The translations under genes were made by a program, and so were the position numbers. A stretch of 64,000 bases of DNA from Nodosilinea sp. E11. GTDB lineage: Bacteria; Cyanobacteriota; Cyanobacteriia; Phormidesmidales; Phormidesmidaceae. A model generated the notes under the pieces. It was not told the DNA's origin. It was given only the letters and a program-made list of their open reading frames with translations, and made no database searches. Location: the NCBI RefSeq assembly GCF_032813545.1, contig NZ_CP136520.1:3032001-3096000 (forward strand), written 5' to 3'. Positions 55,210-63,508 of the stretch are shown piece after piece. Position 1 is the first letter of the stretch. Each line of letters begins with the position of its first letter.

Positions 55210-56445
55210 GTGACCCCATTGCGATCCCCGTTTGTGTCTACCCTGTTCCGACAACCCCTGGCTATGCCCCGGGGGCAGAAACGTGCATTTTGGTGGCGGT
55301 GGCTGGGCGTGGTGATGGCGCTGGCGCTAGCCAGTTGGTTGGGGTTAGCGACCCTATCCCAGGCTCAATCAGCGCCGCCTACCCTGGTGGCCGAATCCAT
55401 TCAAGACCTGCAAAATAAGCAAAAGACCCTCGAAGAGCAGCGCAACCAGCTTCAGCAGCAGCAAAACGAGCTGCAAAACCGCCAGGCCGACTCAGAATCG
55501 ACCCTGCAAAATCTCGAGCAAAATATTGTTTACACCGCCAACCAAATTGCCGACACCGAGTTTCGCCTTGAGCAAGCCGAGAAAGAGCTGAAAGACTATG
55601 AAGCTCAGCTAGCTAAAGCCGAGGCCGACTACGAAGACGTGCGCACTGGTACCGTAGCCCGGCTGCAATATTTGCAGCGTCAGCAGGGCAGCGAAGGTTG
55701 GGCGGTGCTGCTGCAAAGCCGAAATTTTAATGAGTTTCTCGATCGCCAGTACCAGCTCAAACGGGTCTACGCTGCCGATCGCCAGGTTCTAAGCGATATC
55801 AAAGCCCAGGCCGATGCCATTCAGCAGAAAAAGGCAGCCGTAGAAGACAAGCGCAACCAGGTGGCCCTGCTGCGCCAGCAGTTGCTCTCCCAAAAGCAGC
55901 AGTACGAGGCTGAAGCCAGCGAAGAAAAGCAGCTAATCGCGCGCCTGAAAGACCGCCGTGGGGCGTTAGAGGCCGCCGAGGCTCAGCTCGCCCGCGACTC
56001 TGAGCAAATCGCCGGGTTAATTCGCCAAAAAATCGCCGCTAGCACCGGCGTGATTCGCGGCACAGGGCGGTTTGTCTTCCCTGCCAATGGCGGCATCTCC
56101 AGCGGCTTTGGCAACCGCCGCCACCCAATTTTGGGCTACAGCCGGTTCCACGCGGGCGTCGACTTTGCGGCTAGCCAGGGTACCCCAATCTATGCCGCCG
56201 ACTCAGGCCGCGTCATCTTCTCGGGTTGGTATGGCGGCTATGGTCAAACGGTGATCATCGATCACGGCGATGGTATCAGCACACTCTACGCCCACGCCAG
56301 CCGCCTGTTGGTTAGCGAGGGGCAAGCGGTGCAGCAGGGGCAAACCGTCGCTGCTGTGGGCTCCACCGGGCTCTCTACCGGCCCTCACCTTCACTTTGAG
56401 GTGCGCCAGAATGGCAACCCGGTGAACCCGATGGGGTATTTGTAG
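55210..56445 (+). CDS. Periplasmic murein hydrolase activator/peptidase, EnvC-like with M23 domain
   Basis: 411 aa from GTG 55210; ATG 55264 (MPRGQKRAFWWRW) is the likelier functional start because it directly precedes the signal anchor (LGVVMALALASWLGLATLSQAQ). Residues ~60-270 form a long coiled coil (QNKQKTLEEQRNQLQQQQNELQ). The C-terminal LytM/M23 domain has FHAGVDFAASQGTPIYAADSGRV and GPHLHFEVRQNG. The His, Asp and HxH zinc ligands are all present, so it may be an active endopeptidase. Acts in septal peptidoglycan remodelling. Confidence 0.88.
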   Translation: MTPLRSPFVSTLFRQPLAMPRGQKRAFWWRWLGVVMALALASWLGLATLSQAQSAPPTLVAESIQDLQNKQKTLEEQRNQLQQQQNELQNRQADSESTLQNLEQNIVYTANQIADTEFRLEQAEKELKDYEAQLAKAEADYEDVRTGTVARLQYLQRQQGSEGWAVLLQSRNFNEFLDRQYQLKRVYAADRQVLSDIKAQADAIQQKKAAVEDKRNQVALLRQQLLSQKQQYEAEASEEKQLIARLKDRRGALEAAEAQLARDSEQIAGLIRQKIAASTGVIRGTGRFVFPANGGISSGFGNRRHPILGYSRFHAGVDFAASQGTPIYAADSGRVIFSGWYGGYGQTVIIDHGDGISTLYAHASRLLVSEGQAVQQGQTVAAVGSTGLSTGPHLHFEVRQNGNPVNPMGYL

Positions 56446-56566
56446 GCAAGTAGGTGAGTAGGCGGGTGGGTGAGTAGGCAGGTTTTGGCGCAGGTGAGAA
56501 AGTCGCACCTAGCTCTAACTCGCCCACATTACTCGCCTACCCATCCACCCGCCTACCCATCCACAC
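56441..56566. repeat. Inverted arrays of GTAGGCGGGTGG / CCACCCGCCTAC short repeats
   Basis: GTAGGTGAGTAGGCGGGTGG (~56451-56470) is echoed in inverted orientation by CTCGCCTACCCATCCACCCG (~56532-56551). A long imperfect hairpin could form between the M23 gene and the small minus-strand gene, both of which end here. Confidence 0.5.
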
Positions 56567-56701
56567 CTATCCCAGACTCTTCTTCACGTGTTGCATGATC
56601 TTCGCCTTGCGGGGGTCTTCGCTCTTGGCGGGAGTGACGCCCTTGAAGTTGATTTTGCTGGTAAGGGCAAGGTGTTGCTTGATCTGGTCTTTGCTGGCCA
56701 T
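56567..56701 (-). CDS. Small basic protein, 44 aa
   Basis: An ATG frame of 44 codons plus TAG on the minus strand: begins MASKDQIKQHLALTSKINFKG, then contains VTPAKSEDPRKAKI and ends MQHVKKSLG. It has nine Lys and one Arg, no hydrophobic segment and an amphipathic helical texture. Synonymous third positions are GC-rich like its neighbours, unlike the surrounding repeats. It converges with the M23 gene and diverges from the GltS-type gene. Too short for many gene callers; function unknown. Confidence 0.6.
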   Translation of the reverse strand: MASKDQIKQHLALTSKINFKGVTPAKSEDPRKAKIMQHVKKSLG

Positions 56702-56848
56702 GGACGTAACGCTCCATAAATTATTCTGTCTACGAATAATTTAGTGCATGTGCCCAGGGTTACTGCAAGCTCCTAGGATCAATGGCTGTATAGCAATGCA
56801 AGGGGTGTTTGTTCCCTGCCTCTTGCTGGCACCTACCGGGAGACGCCT

Positions 56849-58294
56849 GTGTTTAACCTTCGCACTGTTTTATTTGCCTTTGTTTTGCTGGCGCTGCTGC
56901 TGCTGGCCGGGCGTTACTTCAAGCAGCGCTTTCGATGGTGCCAGAGGCTTTACCTGCCCGCCTCGATTTTGGCGGGGGCGCTGGCGCTGCTGCTGGGGCC
57001 AGAGGTGCTAGGCAGCATTGCCACCGCCATTGCCGGGCCAGAGTCGCTGTTGGCGGGCGGCTTGTTTACTGAAGATATCCGTGGCGTCTGGTCGCAGTCT
57101 CCGGGGGTGTTTATCAATATTGTGTTTGCGGCCCTGTTTTTGGGCGAAACGATTCCGGCCCCGCGCCAGATCTGGCGCACGGCGGCTCCCCAGGTAGTCT
57201 TTGGCCAAACCCTGGCCTGGGGCCAGTACGTCGTAGGCATCTTGGCTACCCTGCTGATTTTGGGGCCGGTGTTTGACGTCAACCCCATTGCCGCTGCCCT
57301 GATCGAGATTGGCTTTGAGGGCGGCCACGGCACCGCCGGGGGTATGGCTGACACCCTCAACGAGCTGGGCTTTACCGATGGGGCCGATCTGGCCGTAGGT
57401 CTGGCCACCGTGGGCATTGTGTCAGGCATTGTAATTGGCACCGCCCTGGCCGACTGGGGCCGACGCAAGGGCCATATCGATACTGTTAATCGCCGAGTGA
57501 TTGAGCCTGAGGAGATTCCTGATCTCAATGTGGTTGCCGAGACCCCAGAGATTCGCCAGCAGCGGGCGCGCCTGCTGCGGAACCTGTTGGTTGACCCGCT
57601 GTCGATCAACTTTGCCATTGTCGGTATGGCGATCGCCATTGGCTGGCTCATTCTCGAAGCCCTCCGGTGGGTCGAGGCTGCAACCTGGGGTGGCGACGGC
57701 GGTTTTGCGGTGTTTCAGTTTGTGCCCCTGTTTCCGCTGGCGCTGATTGGTGGCATCATTACCCAGTCCATTCTCAATCGGCTGGGGATAGGGGCGCTGG
57801 TGATTCGCCCCATGGTGCAGAACATTGCCGGGGTTGCGTTAGATGTGGTGGTGATCTCGGCGATCGCCTCTATTTCTTTGCGAGTGATCGGCGGCAATCT
57901 GGGGGTCTTTCTGATTCTCAGCGTGGTTGGCATCGCCTGGAACGTGCTGTGCTTTCTGCTGTGGGCACCGCGCATTTTTCCCAGCTTTTGGTTCGAGAAG
58001 GGCATTGGTGACCTGGGGCAGTCGATGGGGGTGACGGCCACCGGCATCTTGCTGCTGCGCATGGTTGATCCTGACAACAGCACGGGTGCCTTTGAGGGGT
58101 TTGCCTACAAGCAGTTGTTTTTTGAGCCTATTGTGGGAGGTGGCTTGTTTACCGCTGCCGCTCCCGCCCTGATTGGCCGTCTGGGTTTGCTGCCTGTGCT
58201 GGCTATTACCGGTGGCCTGCTGATTTTCTGGCTTGCCGTCGGCTACGTGCTGATTCAGCAAGAACGTCGTCGCCCCTCTGCCAGCGGCGTGTAA
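56849..58294 (+). CDS. gltS: Sodium/glutamate symporter GltS-type permease
   Basis: 481 aa from GTG 56849. About 11-12 hydrophobic helices in two halves, with YLPASILAGALALLLGPEVLG near the start. GHGTAGGMADTLNELGFTDGADLAVGLATVGIVSGIVIG (~153-191) is the ESS-family hairpin with the GHG signature. The second half has LFFEPIVGGGLFTAAAPALIGRLG. The cytoplasmic loop (~210-250) is charged. Glutamate specificity is by family only. A long perfect hairpin follows the stop codon. Confidence 0.85.
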   Translation: MFNLRTVLFAFVLLALLLLAGRYFKQRFRWCQRLYLPASILAGALALLLGPEVLGSIATAIAGPESLLAGGLFTEDIRGVWSQSPGVFINIVFAALFLGETIPAPRQIWRTAAPQVVFGQTLAWGQYVVGILATLLILGPVFDVNPIAAALIEIGFEGGHGTAGGMADTLNELGFTDGADLAVGLATVGIVSGIVIGTALADWGRRKGHIDTVNRRVIEPEEIPDLNVVAETPEIRQQRARLLRNLLVDPLSINFAIVGMAIAIGWLILEALRWVEAATWGGDGGFAVFQFVPLFPLALIGGIITQSILNRLGIGALVIRPMVQNIAGVALDVVVISAIASISLRVIGGNLGVFLILSVVGIAWNVLCFLLWAPRIFPSFWFEKGIGDLGQSMGVTATGILLLRMVDPDNSTGAFEGFAYKQLFFEPIVGGGLFTAAAPALIGRLGLLPVLAITGGLLIFWLAVGYVLIQQERRRPSASGV

Positions 58295-58299
58295 GGGCT

Positions 58300-58343
58300 G
58301 CCCTGTCTCGGGTAGCGGCGATCGCTGCTACCCGAGACAGGGC
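58300..58343 (+). terminator. 44-nt perfect hairpin with a HIP1 octamer in the loop
   Basis: GCCCTGTCTCGGGTAGC (58300-58316) and GCTACCCGAGACAGGGC (58327-58343) form a 17-bp perfect stem. The loop GGCGATCGCT contains GCGATCGC. It begins six bases after the gltS stop. There is no clean T-run, so it may stabilise the mRNA 3' end rather than terminate by itself. Confidence 0.65.
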
Positions 58344-58535
58344 GATTGCTAAGCGTTTTAGAGTGACCAATCACAGGGTGATAACCGTGAATTCATCGAT
58401 TAAATTGTGCGCAAGAAATTTTCATATAAGTTTTCTTAATGAAAAGCGGGCATATTTTATAGCCTTTACAGTGCGTAATGCCAGTGCCAGAGGGTAGAAT
58501 TTAGCTTGTTTTAGCTTTGGACGGCATCATGCATC

Positions 58536-58817
58536 ATGGCAGACTCTGGGACTTCTCCGATTAACGAAAATTTTGATTCATTACCCCGCGAGGTTAGAGT
58601 TGACAGCCTCCGCAATGTTCTAGAAACCCTGCAAATTGCCGACGAAATTGCCAAGCAGGGTTACCTGATCACCAGTTCTGAGCTGGCCGATTTAATGGAT
58701 GTTAACGCCAGTGCTGTGACCAGCAGGGGCGAGTTTTGGGCCTGGCGCAACTGGTCAGTGTCGCGGGTGCGGCGAGAGGGCAACCAAATTCTCTGGCAGA
58801 TTGAACGCATCGACTAA
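58536..58817 (+). CDS. Small winged-helix-like hypothetical protein (93 aa)
   Basis: ATG 58536. Residues ~24-93 read VDSLRNVLETLQIADEIAKQGYLITSSELADLMDVNASAVTSRGEFWAWRNWSVSRVRREGNQILWQIERID. This looks like a helix-turn-helix (SSELADLMDVNASAVTSR) followed by a beta wing. This architecture is known from conserved cyanobacterial hypotheticals and suggests DNA or protein binding. No operon partner; a symmetric hairpin follows. Confidence 0.7.
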   Translation: MADSGTSPINENFDSLPREVRVDSLRNVLETLQIADEIAKQGYLITSSELADLMDVNASAVTSRGEFWAWRNWSVSRVRREGNQILWQIERID

Positions 58818-58824
58818 AAAGTCT

Positions 58825-58856
58825 GAACGTTTCAATGCCCGCACGTTGAAACGTTC
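58825..58856. terminator. Symmetric hairpin between converging genes
   Basis: GAACGTTTCAA (58825-58835) and TTGAAACGTTC (58846-58856), perfect 11-bp stem with a 10-base loop, between the stops of the 93-aa gene and the helicase gene. It could serve both directions, though T-runs are short. Confidence 0.6.
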
Positions 58857-58863
58857 AAACCTG

Positions 58864-61173
58864 CTAAAAGCTTGAATTTAATCGCCCCTCCCGCAGCACG
58901 GGCAGCGCCGGGCAAGGGGTGGCTCCCTGTACCGTCTCAGGTTTGCTCCAGGTAAACGGTGCCTGCTGGGATGCAGACATCCACAGCAGACGCTTGGCGC
59001 GGGTCATGGCGACGTAGAGCAGACGATATTCTTCAGCCGCTTTAAGATGCTTGGCCTGCTCCCAGGCCGTAACAATGTCAGGAATTTCGCCTCGACCTAA
59101 GCCAGCGTGGGCATGGGCGCGAATTTGGGCACGGGCCACCTCGGCCAGGGTAAAATCGCCGAGAAATTCTCCCTGGGGGGGCACCCACAGCGTACCAGGG
59201 ATGGTTTTGTCGTGGAGAAACGGCAGAAACACCACGTCCCAGTCGAGCCCCTTGGCCTTGTGCATGGTGATCAAGGTGAGCTGGCCGGGGCGGGTATAGA
59301 GGTCATCGGTATCCTCGGTGTCGACGGCGGTGAAGCGCTCAGACCCAACAATGTCTTGGAGGACGGCGATCGCAGCGGCCAGCGTGTCGTCATTGCGGAT
59401 CTGCTGACTGACGCGGGCAGCCAGTTTATCGGCGGTAGCCAGCTCGCTTTGGTTGTAGCCCAGGGTGAGGCCAATGAACGAGAACAGGCTGTAGGGGGGC
59501 AGCTCTAGGCGGGCTCTCAGCAGCCCTGTGCAGTATCGTCGCGCTGTCCGCGCTACTTCGCTATCGAGCGGTGCATCTAGAGGGCCGGGGTAGAGAAACT
59601 GCTCTGGCGCTTTGGCCAGGGTATTGAGGTCTTGGGTGGGCACCCGCTGGCGATCGACCAGCACTCGCAACGCTGCCTTGAGGGTGTCGGGCGAGTGGGG
59701 GCGCTCAATAAATTTGAGTAGGGTGAGCATCTCGGTGGGCACCTGGGTTTGGCGATCTTGCTCACCCACGTCGTAAACCGCTAGCCCCAGCGCGGCCAAA
59801 TCTACCCCTACCTGGTCTGGATTTCGCAGCAGATCGCCGACAAACTTGCCCTGACGCCCCTCCCGCACCAAAATGGCAAAGCTGAGGTCAGGGTTTTCGG
59901 TGTAAAGATCGCTCACCCGCTGGGCGATCAGCCTCACCGAATCTACCGTAGTCGGCGGCGACAAAATTTCGACTCCGGCTCCGAGGGGGGCTGGGTTGGC
60001 CAGGGGTTGAGGGTCGTCGGGGGGCACGGGGGCGATCGCCTGGTTGCGAAAAGGGGTTTCTGGCCCCGCCACTTGGGCTTGGTTGACCCAGGCCAGCAGG
60101 CGGTTGGCGGCGGTCATAATTGCCCCGGTGCTGCGCCCCGCTTGATCCATCGTTACCAGGCGACCTAGCTGACGGCAGCGATCGCAGAACTGGTTAAAGA
60201 ACACCGGATCCGCCGGGGTAAAGGTAGAGTTGATCGCCTGGTTGGGGTCGCCCACCCGCACCAGGTTAGGCTCCCCGGTTGGATCGTCGGGGTTGGCCGC
60301 TAGCAGCGTCAGCAGCCGTGTTTGCAAGGGGGAAGAGTCTTGGGCCTCGTCTTCAAACACCGCAAAGGTGCGCTCCTGCCAGAAACGGCGGCTGTCGGAG
60401 TCTTCCAGTGTCCGCAGGGCACCGAGGATCATGTCGTCGTAGTCGATCCAGCCCCTTTGTGAAAGCAGGGCTTGGTAGCGATCGTACAGTCCGGCGGCAA
60501 TGGTCAGCAGGTCGTAGTCTTCGACCTCCCCCGGCAAAGCGTGGTTTACCGACTGGGCTAAATCGAGCAAATCAGCGGGCATCAGCCCTGAGCTTTTGGC
60601 TTCGCGAATGACGGTGTGGGCCAGGCTGGGCAAAACTTCGGTACGCAGCACCGACTGCCGCCTCAGCTGCTCGGTTTCTTCGCCGTCAAACTGCCGCCCC
60701 TCAATCAGTCGGTGGTAGAGGTCGGGGTTGGCGACAATCCACTGCTCTACGCAGGTGCGCAAGATCCGGTTGTTCTGCGCCGGAGACACCAGCGTCAGGG
60801 TGTCTAGATTCAGGTTCGACAGTTCGGGGTTGCGGGTGGCGATGGTGAGGGCCAGCCCGTGCAGGGTGGAGACGGTAAAGCTAGTCTGGGGCAGGCCCAG
60901 GGCTTTGAGGTGGCCGCGCACTTTGGCTTTGAGGTTGGCCGCCGCCGATCGCGTGAAGGTGACGAGCACTAGCTGGCGGTTGAGGTGTAGCTGGTGGCGG
61001 GCGATCGCGATCGCCGCCGCCGCCGCCATGCCTGTAGACTTGCCGGAGCCGGGCACCGCCGACACCGCTAGCTGCCCCCCGGCCCAGTCGGCCAGCTCTT
61101 GCTGCCCTCGCCGCAGCCCCGCGCGAATGGCCTGTAGCGCCGCCTCTCGATCTACGGGTGCTGCTGTCACCAT
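58864..61173 (-). CDS. UvrD/Rep-type superfamily 1 DNA helicase
   Basis: 769 aa from the ATG at 61173 (MVTAAPVDREAALQAI). The frame is open four codons further to 61185, but the duplicated fragment at 61824 aligns to this start (MTTATLINRD). Motifs: Walker A VPGSGKSTGM, Ia TFTRSAAANLKAKV, II FAVFEDEAQDSSPLQ, III VRVGDPNQAINSTF, IV-V TLITMHKAKGLDWDVVFLPF and VI EYRLLYVAMTRAKRLLWMS. It is a 3'-5' helicase of the ATP-dependent repair type, without a fused nuclease domain. The upstream DUF3782-like gene is on the same strand, 5 bases away. Confidence 0.92.
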   Translation of the reverse strand: MVTAAPVDREAALQAIRAGLRRGQQELADWAGGQLAVSAVPGSGKSTGMAAAAAIAIARHQLHLNRQLVLVTFTRSAAANLKAKVRGHLKALGLPQTSFTVSTLHGLALTIATRNPELSNLNLDTLTLVSPAQNNRILRTCVEQWIVANPDLYHRLIEGRQFDGEETEQLRRQSVLRTEVLPSLAHTVIREAKSSGLMPADLLDLAQSVNHALPGEVEDYDLLTIAAGLYDRYQALLSQRGWIDYDDMILGALRTLEDSDSRRFWQERTFAVFEDEAQDSSPLQTRLLTLLAANPDDPTGEPNLVRVGDPNQAINSTFTPADPVFFNQFCDRCRQLGRLVTMDQAGRSTGAIMTAANRLLAWVNQAQVAGPETPFRNQAIAPVPPDDPQPLANPAPLGAGVEILSPPTTVDSVRLIAQRVSDLYTENPDLSFAILVREGRQGKFVGDLLRNPDQVGVDLAALGLAVYDVGEQDRQTQVPTEMLTLLKFIERPHSPDTLKAALRVLVDRQRVPTQDLNTLAKAPEQFLYPGPLDAPLDSEVARTARRYCTGLLRARLELPPYSLFSFIGLTLGYNQSELATADKLAARVSQQIRNDDTLAAAIAVLQDIVGSERFTAVDTEDTDDLYTRPGQLTLITMHKAKGLDWDVVFLPFLHDKTIPGTLWVPPQGEFLGDFTLAEVARAQIRAHAHAGLGRGEIPDIVTAWEQAKHLKAAEEYRLLYVAMTRAKRLLWMSASQQAPFTWSKPETVQGATPCPALPVLREGRLNSSF

Positions 61174-61178
61174 AGGGT

Positions 61179-61799
61179 TTACCAAGCTGTGGGCTGAAAG
61201 GTTGAGTTGTTGGCAATCATCACTGTGTCGCCAGTTTGCTTAATTACAAACAGTCCCCGCTGATAGGCGAAGCGGTCGACCCCTTCGTCGATCTCAATGC
61301 CTGCCACAGCACCGTAAATGTCATAGGTGGCATAGTGGGGAAATGACTGCTTAAACCGTTTCAGACACCCTAAAAAGTACTCTACGTCCTGGCGAGACAG
61401 CCGCGATTTGACTTCCACAGCAACGGCAACATCACCATTCACCGCGAAAATATCAATTTCCATCTCAGCGCCAGGCCGTTGCGATCGCATGCGGCGGCTG
61501 ACCTCTTGCACATCGATCCCCCGTTCCTGAAATAGTCTCAGTACAGCAGGTTCTACTAAGTTCTCAACAAACTGCCCCCAGCGGGTCGTGAGTCCATCTA
61601 CCGCGCGGGTAGTGTTGTCAACCAACCGCTTGAGTTCTGCCAAAGACTGTCCAGCTTCCGCAGCTCGGCGGTCGGCCTCGGCTTTAGCTTCTGCAGCACG
61701 GCGATCAGCTTCTGCGAAGCGGCGATCGGCCTCGGCTTGGGAGGTTTGGAATAGGGCGTAAATATCGTTAAGGGTGATTGGCTCTGCCATTATCTGCAT
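61179..61799 (-). CDS. DUF3782/PD-(D/E)XK nuclease-like protein with coiled coil
   Basis: 206 aa. Residues ~15-60 are a heptad-like coiled coil built from degenerate repeats (AEADRRFAEADRRAAEAKAEADRRAAEAG). The C-terminal part has a nuclease-like core: GAEMEIDIFAVNGDVAVAVEVKSRLSRQDVEYFLGCLKRFKQ, where D..(E)VK matches the PD-(D/E)XK pattern, followed by GVDRFAYQRGLFVI. The family is expanded in cyanobacteria and may act on DNA. The coding DNA of the coiled coil is itself repetitive. It lies between the helicase and the truncated helicase copy, all on one strand. Confidence 0.75.
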   Translation of the reverse strand: MQIMAEPITLNDIYALFQTSQAEADRRFAEADRRAAEAKAEADRRAAEAGQSLAELKRLVDNTTRAVDGLTTRWGQFVENLVEPAVLRLFQERGIDVQEVSRRMRSQRPGAEMEIDIFAVNGDVAVAVEVKSRLSRQDVEYFLGCLKRFKQSFPHYATYDIYGAVAGIEIDEGVDRFAYQRGLFVIKQTGDTVMIANNSTFQPTAW

Positions 61800-61823
61800 C
61801 CTGTCGCTGCGCGCGTACTTCTA

Positions 61824-62018
61824 TTATGCGGCAGTTGTCGGTTGGGTTAGTGCGATCGCCGCCGCCGCCGCCATGCCTGTAGACTTGCCGGAGCCAGGTA
61901 CCGCCGACACCGCTAGCTGCCCCCCGGCCCAGTCGGCCAATTCTTGCTGCCCCCGCCGCAGCCCCGCGCGAATCTTAGCTAAGACCGCGTCTCGATTAAT
62001 CAATGTTGCTGTTGTCAT
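61824..62018 (-). pseudogene. Truncated duplicate of the helicase N terminus (64 codons)
   Basis: MTTATLINRDAVLAKIRAGL and the following residues through VPGSGKSTGMAAAAAIA parallel the first ~55 residues of the helicase at 61173, then TAA follows after LTQPTTAA. In the core (61853-61972 against ~61018-61137) the DNA differs at only about 5 of ~118 positions. Both sides of that block diverge sharply, and homology on the 3' side ends at a GCGATCGC octamer. The fragment keeps an intact Walker A but no other helicase motif, so it is most likely non-functional or a peptide of unknown effect. Confidence 0.85.
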
Positions 62019-62105
62019 GGATGAAGTCTAAATCCTTGATGCCAGGCTAACGGGAGCGATCTTCTATTAGCGAACATAAGGCTACTCAAAGTGCGATAGT
62101 GGTAG

Positions 62106-62191
62106 ATCTAACGGTTGCAGTCAGTGGTTACAATAAAATCGAATTAAGCACCAAAGTCTTTCGTCAATCCGCTGCACTGCAATTGCTAAAT
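62106..62191 (-). other. attC-like recombination site of an integron cassette
   Basis: Read on the minus strand. R'' ATTTAGC (62191-62185) and R' GTTAGAT (62112-62106, fits GTTRRRY) pair in 5 of 7 positions. After a 2-base mismatched spacer the L boxes TTGCAGTGCAG and CTGACTGCAA pair over 10 bp, with one extra, bulged G in L''. That single unpaired base is the known asymmetry that makes attC strand-specific. Length 86 bp is in the normal range. It starts 8 bases after the stop of the 419-aa gene. R'' has one departure from RYYYAAC (AGC for AAC). Confidence 0.75.
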
Positions 62192-63508
62192 GCTAAAGAT
62201 TATTGTTTCCTGAAAAGGGAAGGGTATGATTTTGTGAAACCAAATCCTGCACCTCTCCTAAACTTTGCTTCCCTCTCTTGAAGCTCAATAGTCTGAGCAC
62301 CTATTTCTTTAACTTGTTGTAGAAACCAAACACCTCCCGCAACTAAAATTAATTCTGCACTGCCCATGCCATTACCTATCTGAGTGATTTCACCTACAAA
62401 TTTTGGGGCAGCAGCAGTTGAAACAACACCAATTTCGCAAATCAACTTTAAACGAACTTTTTTCCATTCAGACTCGAGTTCTTCAGCCTCTGCTCTATAG
62501 CTTTTGACCTGCTGTGTCGCTTCATTCATGAAATCATCATCATTTCTTGTGTTTAGTGCAATTTCTCGAAGCGATTCAAACAGTTTCTCTTTAGCTGTGA
62601 AAGTTTTACCCCATACCTTGCTTCGGAGCTTTAATATTTCCTTTATACTCAGGCTTTCAAGAGCATCAGTATCGACAAAATCCTCATGAATCACATTTTG
62701 AATGCGATTAAGTCGAACCCAAAAACTGTCGCTAGGCTCAACATTTTGCCTGATAATAGAAGAGCTGTTTTGAAGTAGGAGATTGGTGATTTTTTGATAG
62801 CCTTCACTAGGCAAGACAGGTACTATATTTTTTTCATGGCAGTAGCCAATATATTTGACTACAGAACCCAGTCTTGCGTAGCTAATACGAGAGATTGCTT
62901 GACGTAATTCTGCATCTTCGTGATATTTATCAGTGAGAGGCAACTCTTGTATGTCATTTATTTTGCCCTCTCCACATCCCTGAAGGGCAAGAGCTAGTAC
63001 ATCTTCTTTGTTAGTCAACGATGATAAGTATCGATCATGCAATACGGCATCAAGCAAAGCCTGATCTGAAGCCATTGACCTATAAATCCAGAAAACTGCT
63101 TGAGGATTAAGTGGATAATCTTCAATACCCACAGTGCCGAAAAGAATACTTCCCGGCGAGATCTCCTTGTAGGTTGAAATAATTTCAACTACTCCCTGAT
63201 CAATGGCATCCTTAAGGGTGCTAGCTAATTCATCAAAGTCGTTGTCATACCTCGCAGTTTTTCCCATGGGCTGAACGGGTCCCATATCCCACGTCATTAC
63301 TGGGGGTAATCCCATCGCAATCCCAAAGGTTCTTGAAGGTATTACATCTCTATCAGTAGGAGTTACCAGTAAAATCTTGTTGTAAGAAAGCAGTGCTCTC
63401 TTAATATCTATAGCTGATGGAACATATTCTGTTGGAACTATGAGTGTATCAGGAATCACTTGACTGGAGACCTCATGGCTCTTGTGGCTCTAACCTACTG
63501 TATCTAAC
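62112..63508 (-). mobile_element. Integron gene cassette carrying one ORF
   Basis: The segment is bounded on both sides by the same heptamer GTTAGAT in the same orientation (63508-63502 and 62112-62106), as expected if it was inserted by G|TTRRRY recombination. It contains one ORF in the cassette orientation and ends in the attC-like site. It lies divergent from the integrase relic, the canonical integron layout. Its base composition is visibly AT-richer than the flanking genes and it lacks the HIP1 octamer density of the rest of the window. Confidence 0.7.
62200..63459 (-). CDS. Cassette-encoded protein of unknown function (419 aa)
   Basis: Starts at GTG 63459 (MIPDTLIVPTEYVPSAIDIKRALLSYNKILLVTPTDRD), 43 bases inside the cassette boundary; no in-frame ATG is upstream. 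It is a soluble-looking alpha/beta then alpha-helical protein. The middle (~260-335) is helical and charged (LKLRSKVWGKTFTAKEKLFESL, AEAEELESEWKKVRLK). Near the C terminus (~355-390) are glycine-rich, moderately hydrophobic stretches (IGNGMGSAELILVAGGVWFLQQV), possibly membrane-interacting. I recognise no domain. Large cassette genes of unknown function are often adaptive, including phage defence, but nothing here proves that. Confidence 0.75.
   Translation of the reverse strand: MIPDTLIVPTEYVPSAIDIKRALLSYNKILLVTPTDRDVIPSRTFGIAMGLPPVMTWDMGPVQPMGKTARYDNDFDELASTLKDAIDQGVVEIISTYKEISPGSILFGTVGIEDYPLNPQAVFWIYRSMASDQALLDAVLHDRYLSSLTNKEDVLALALQGCGEGKINDIQELPLTDKYHEDAELRQAISRISYARLGSVVKYIGYCHEKNIVPVLPSEGYQKITNLLLQNSSSIIRQNVEPSDSFWVRLNRIQNVIHEDFVDTDALESLSIKEILKLRSKVWGKTFTAKEKLFESLREIALNTRNDDDFMNEATQQVKSYRAEAEELESEWKKVRLKLICEIGVVSTAAAPKFVGEITQIGNGMGSAELILVAGGVWFLQQVKEIGAQTIELQEREAKFRRGAGFGFTKSYPSLFRKQ

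Noticed and set aside
62020..62105. Further cassette containing the truncated helicase fragment
   Set aside because: The only nearby core-like heptamer (GTTAGCC) misses the consensus and no paired R/L boxes follow the fragment, so it is more likely chromosomal flank.
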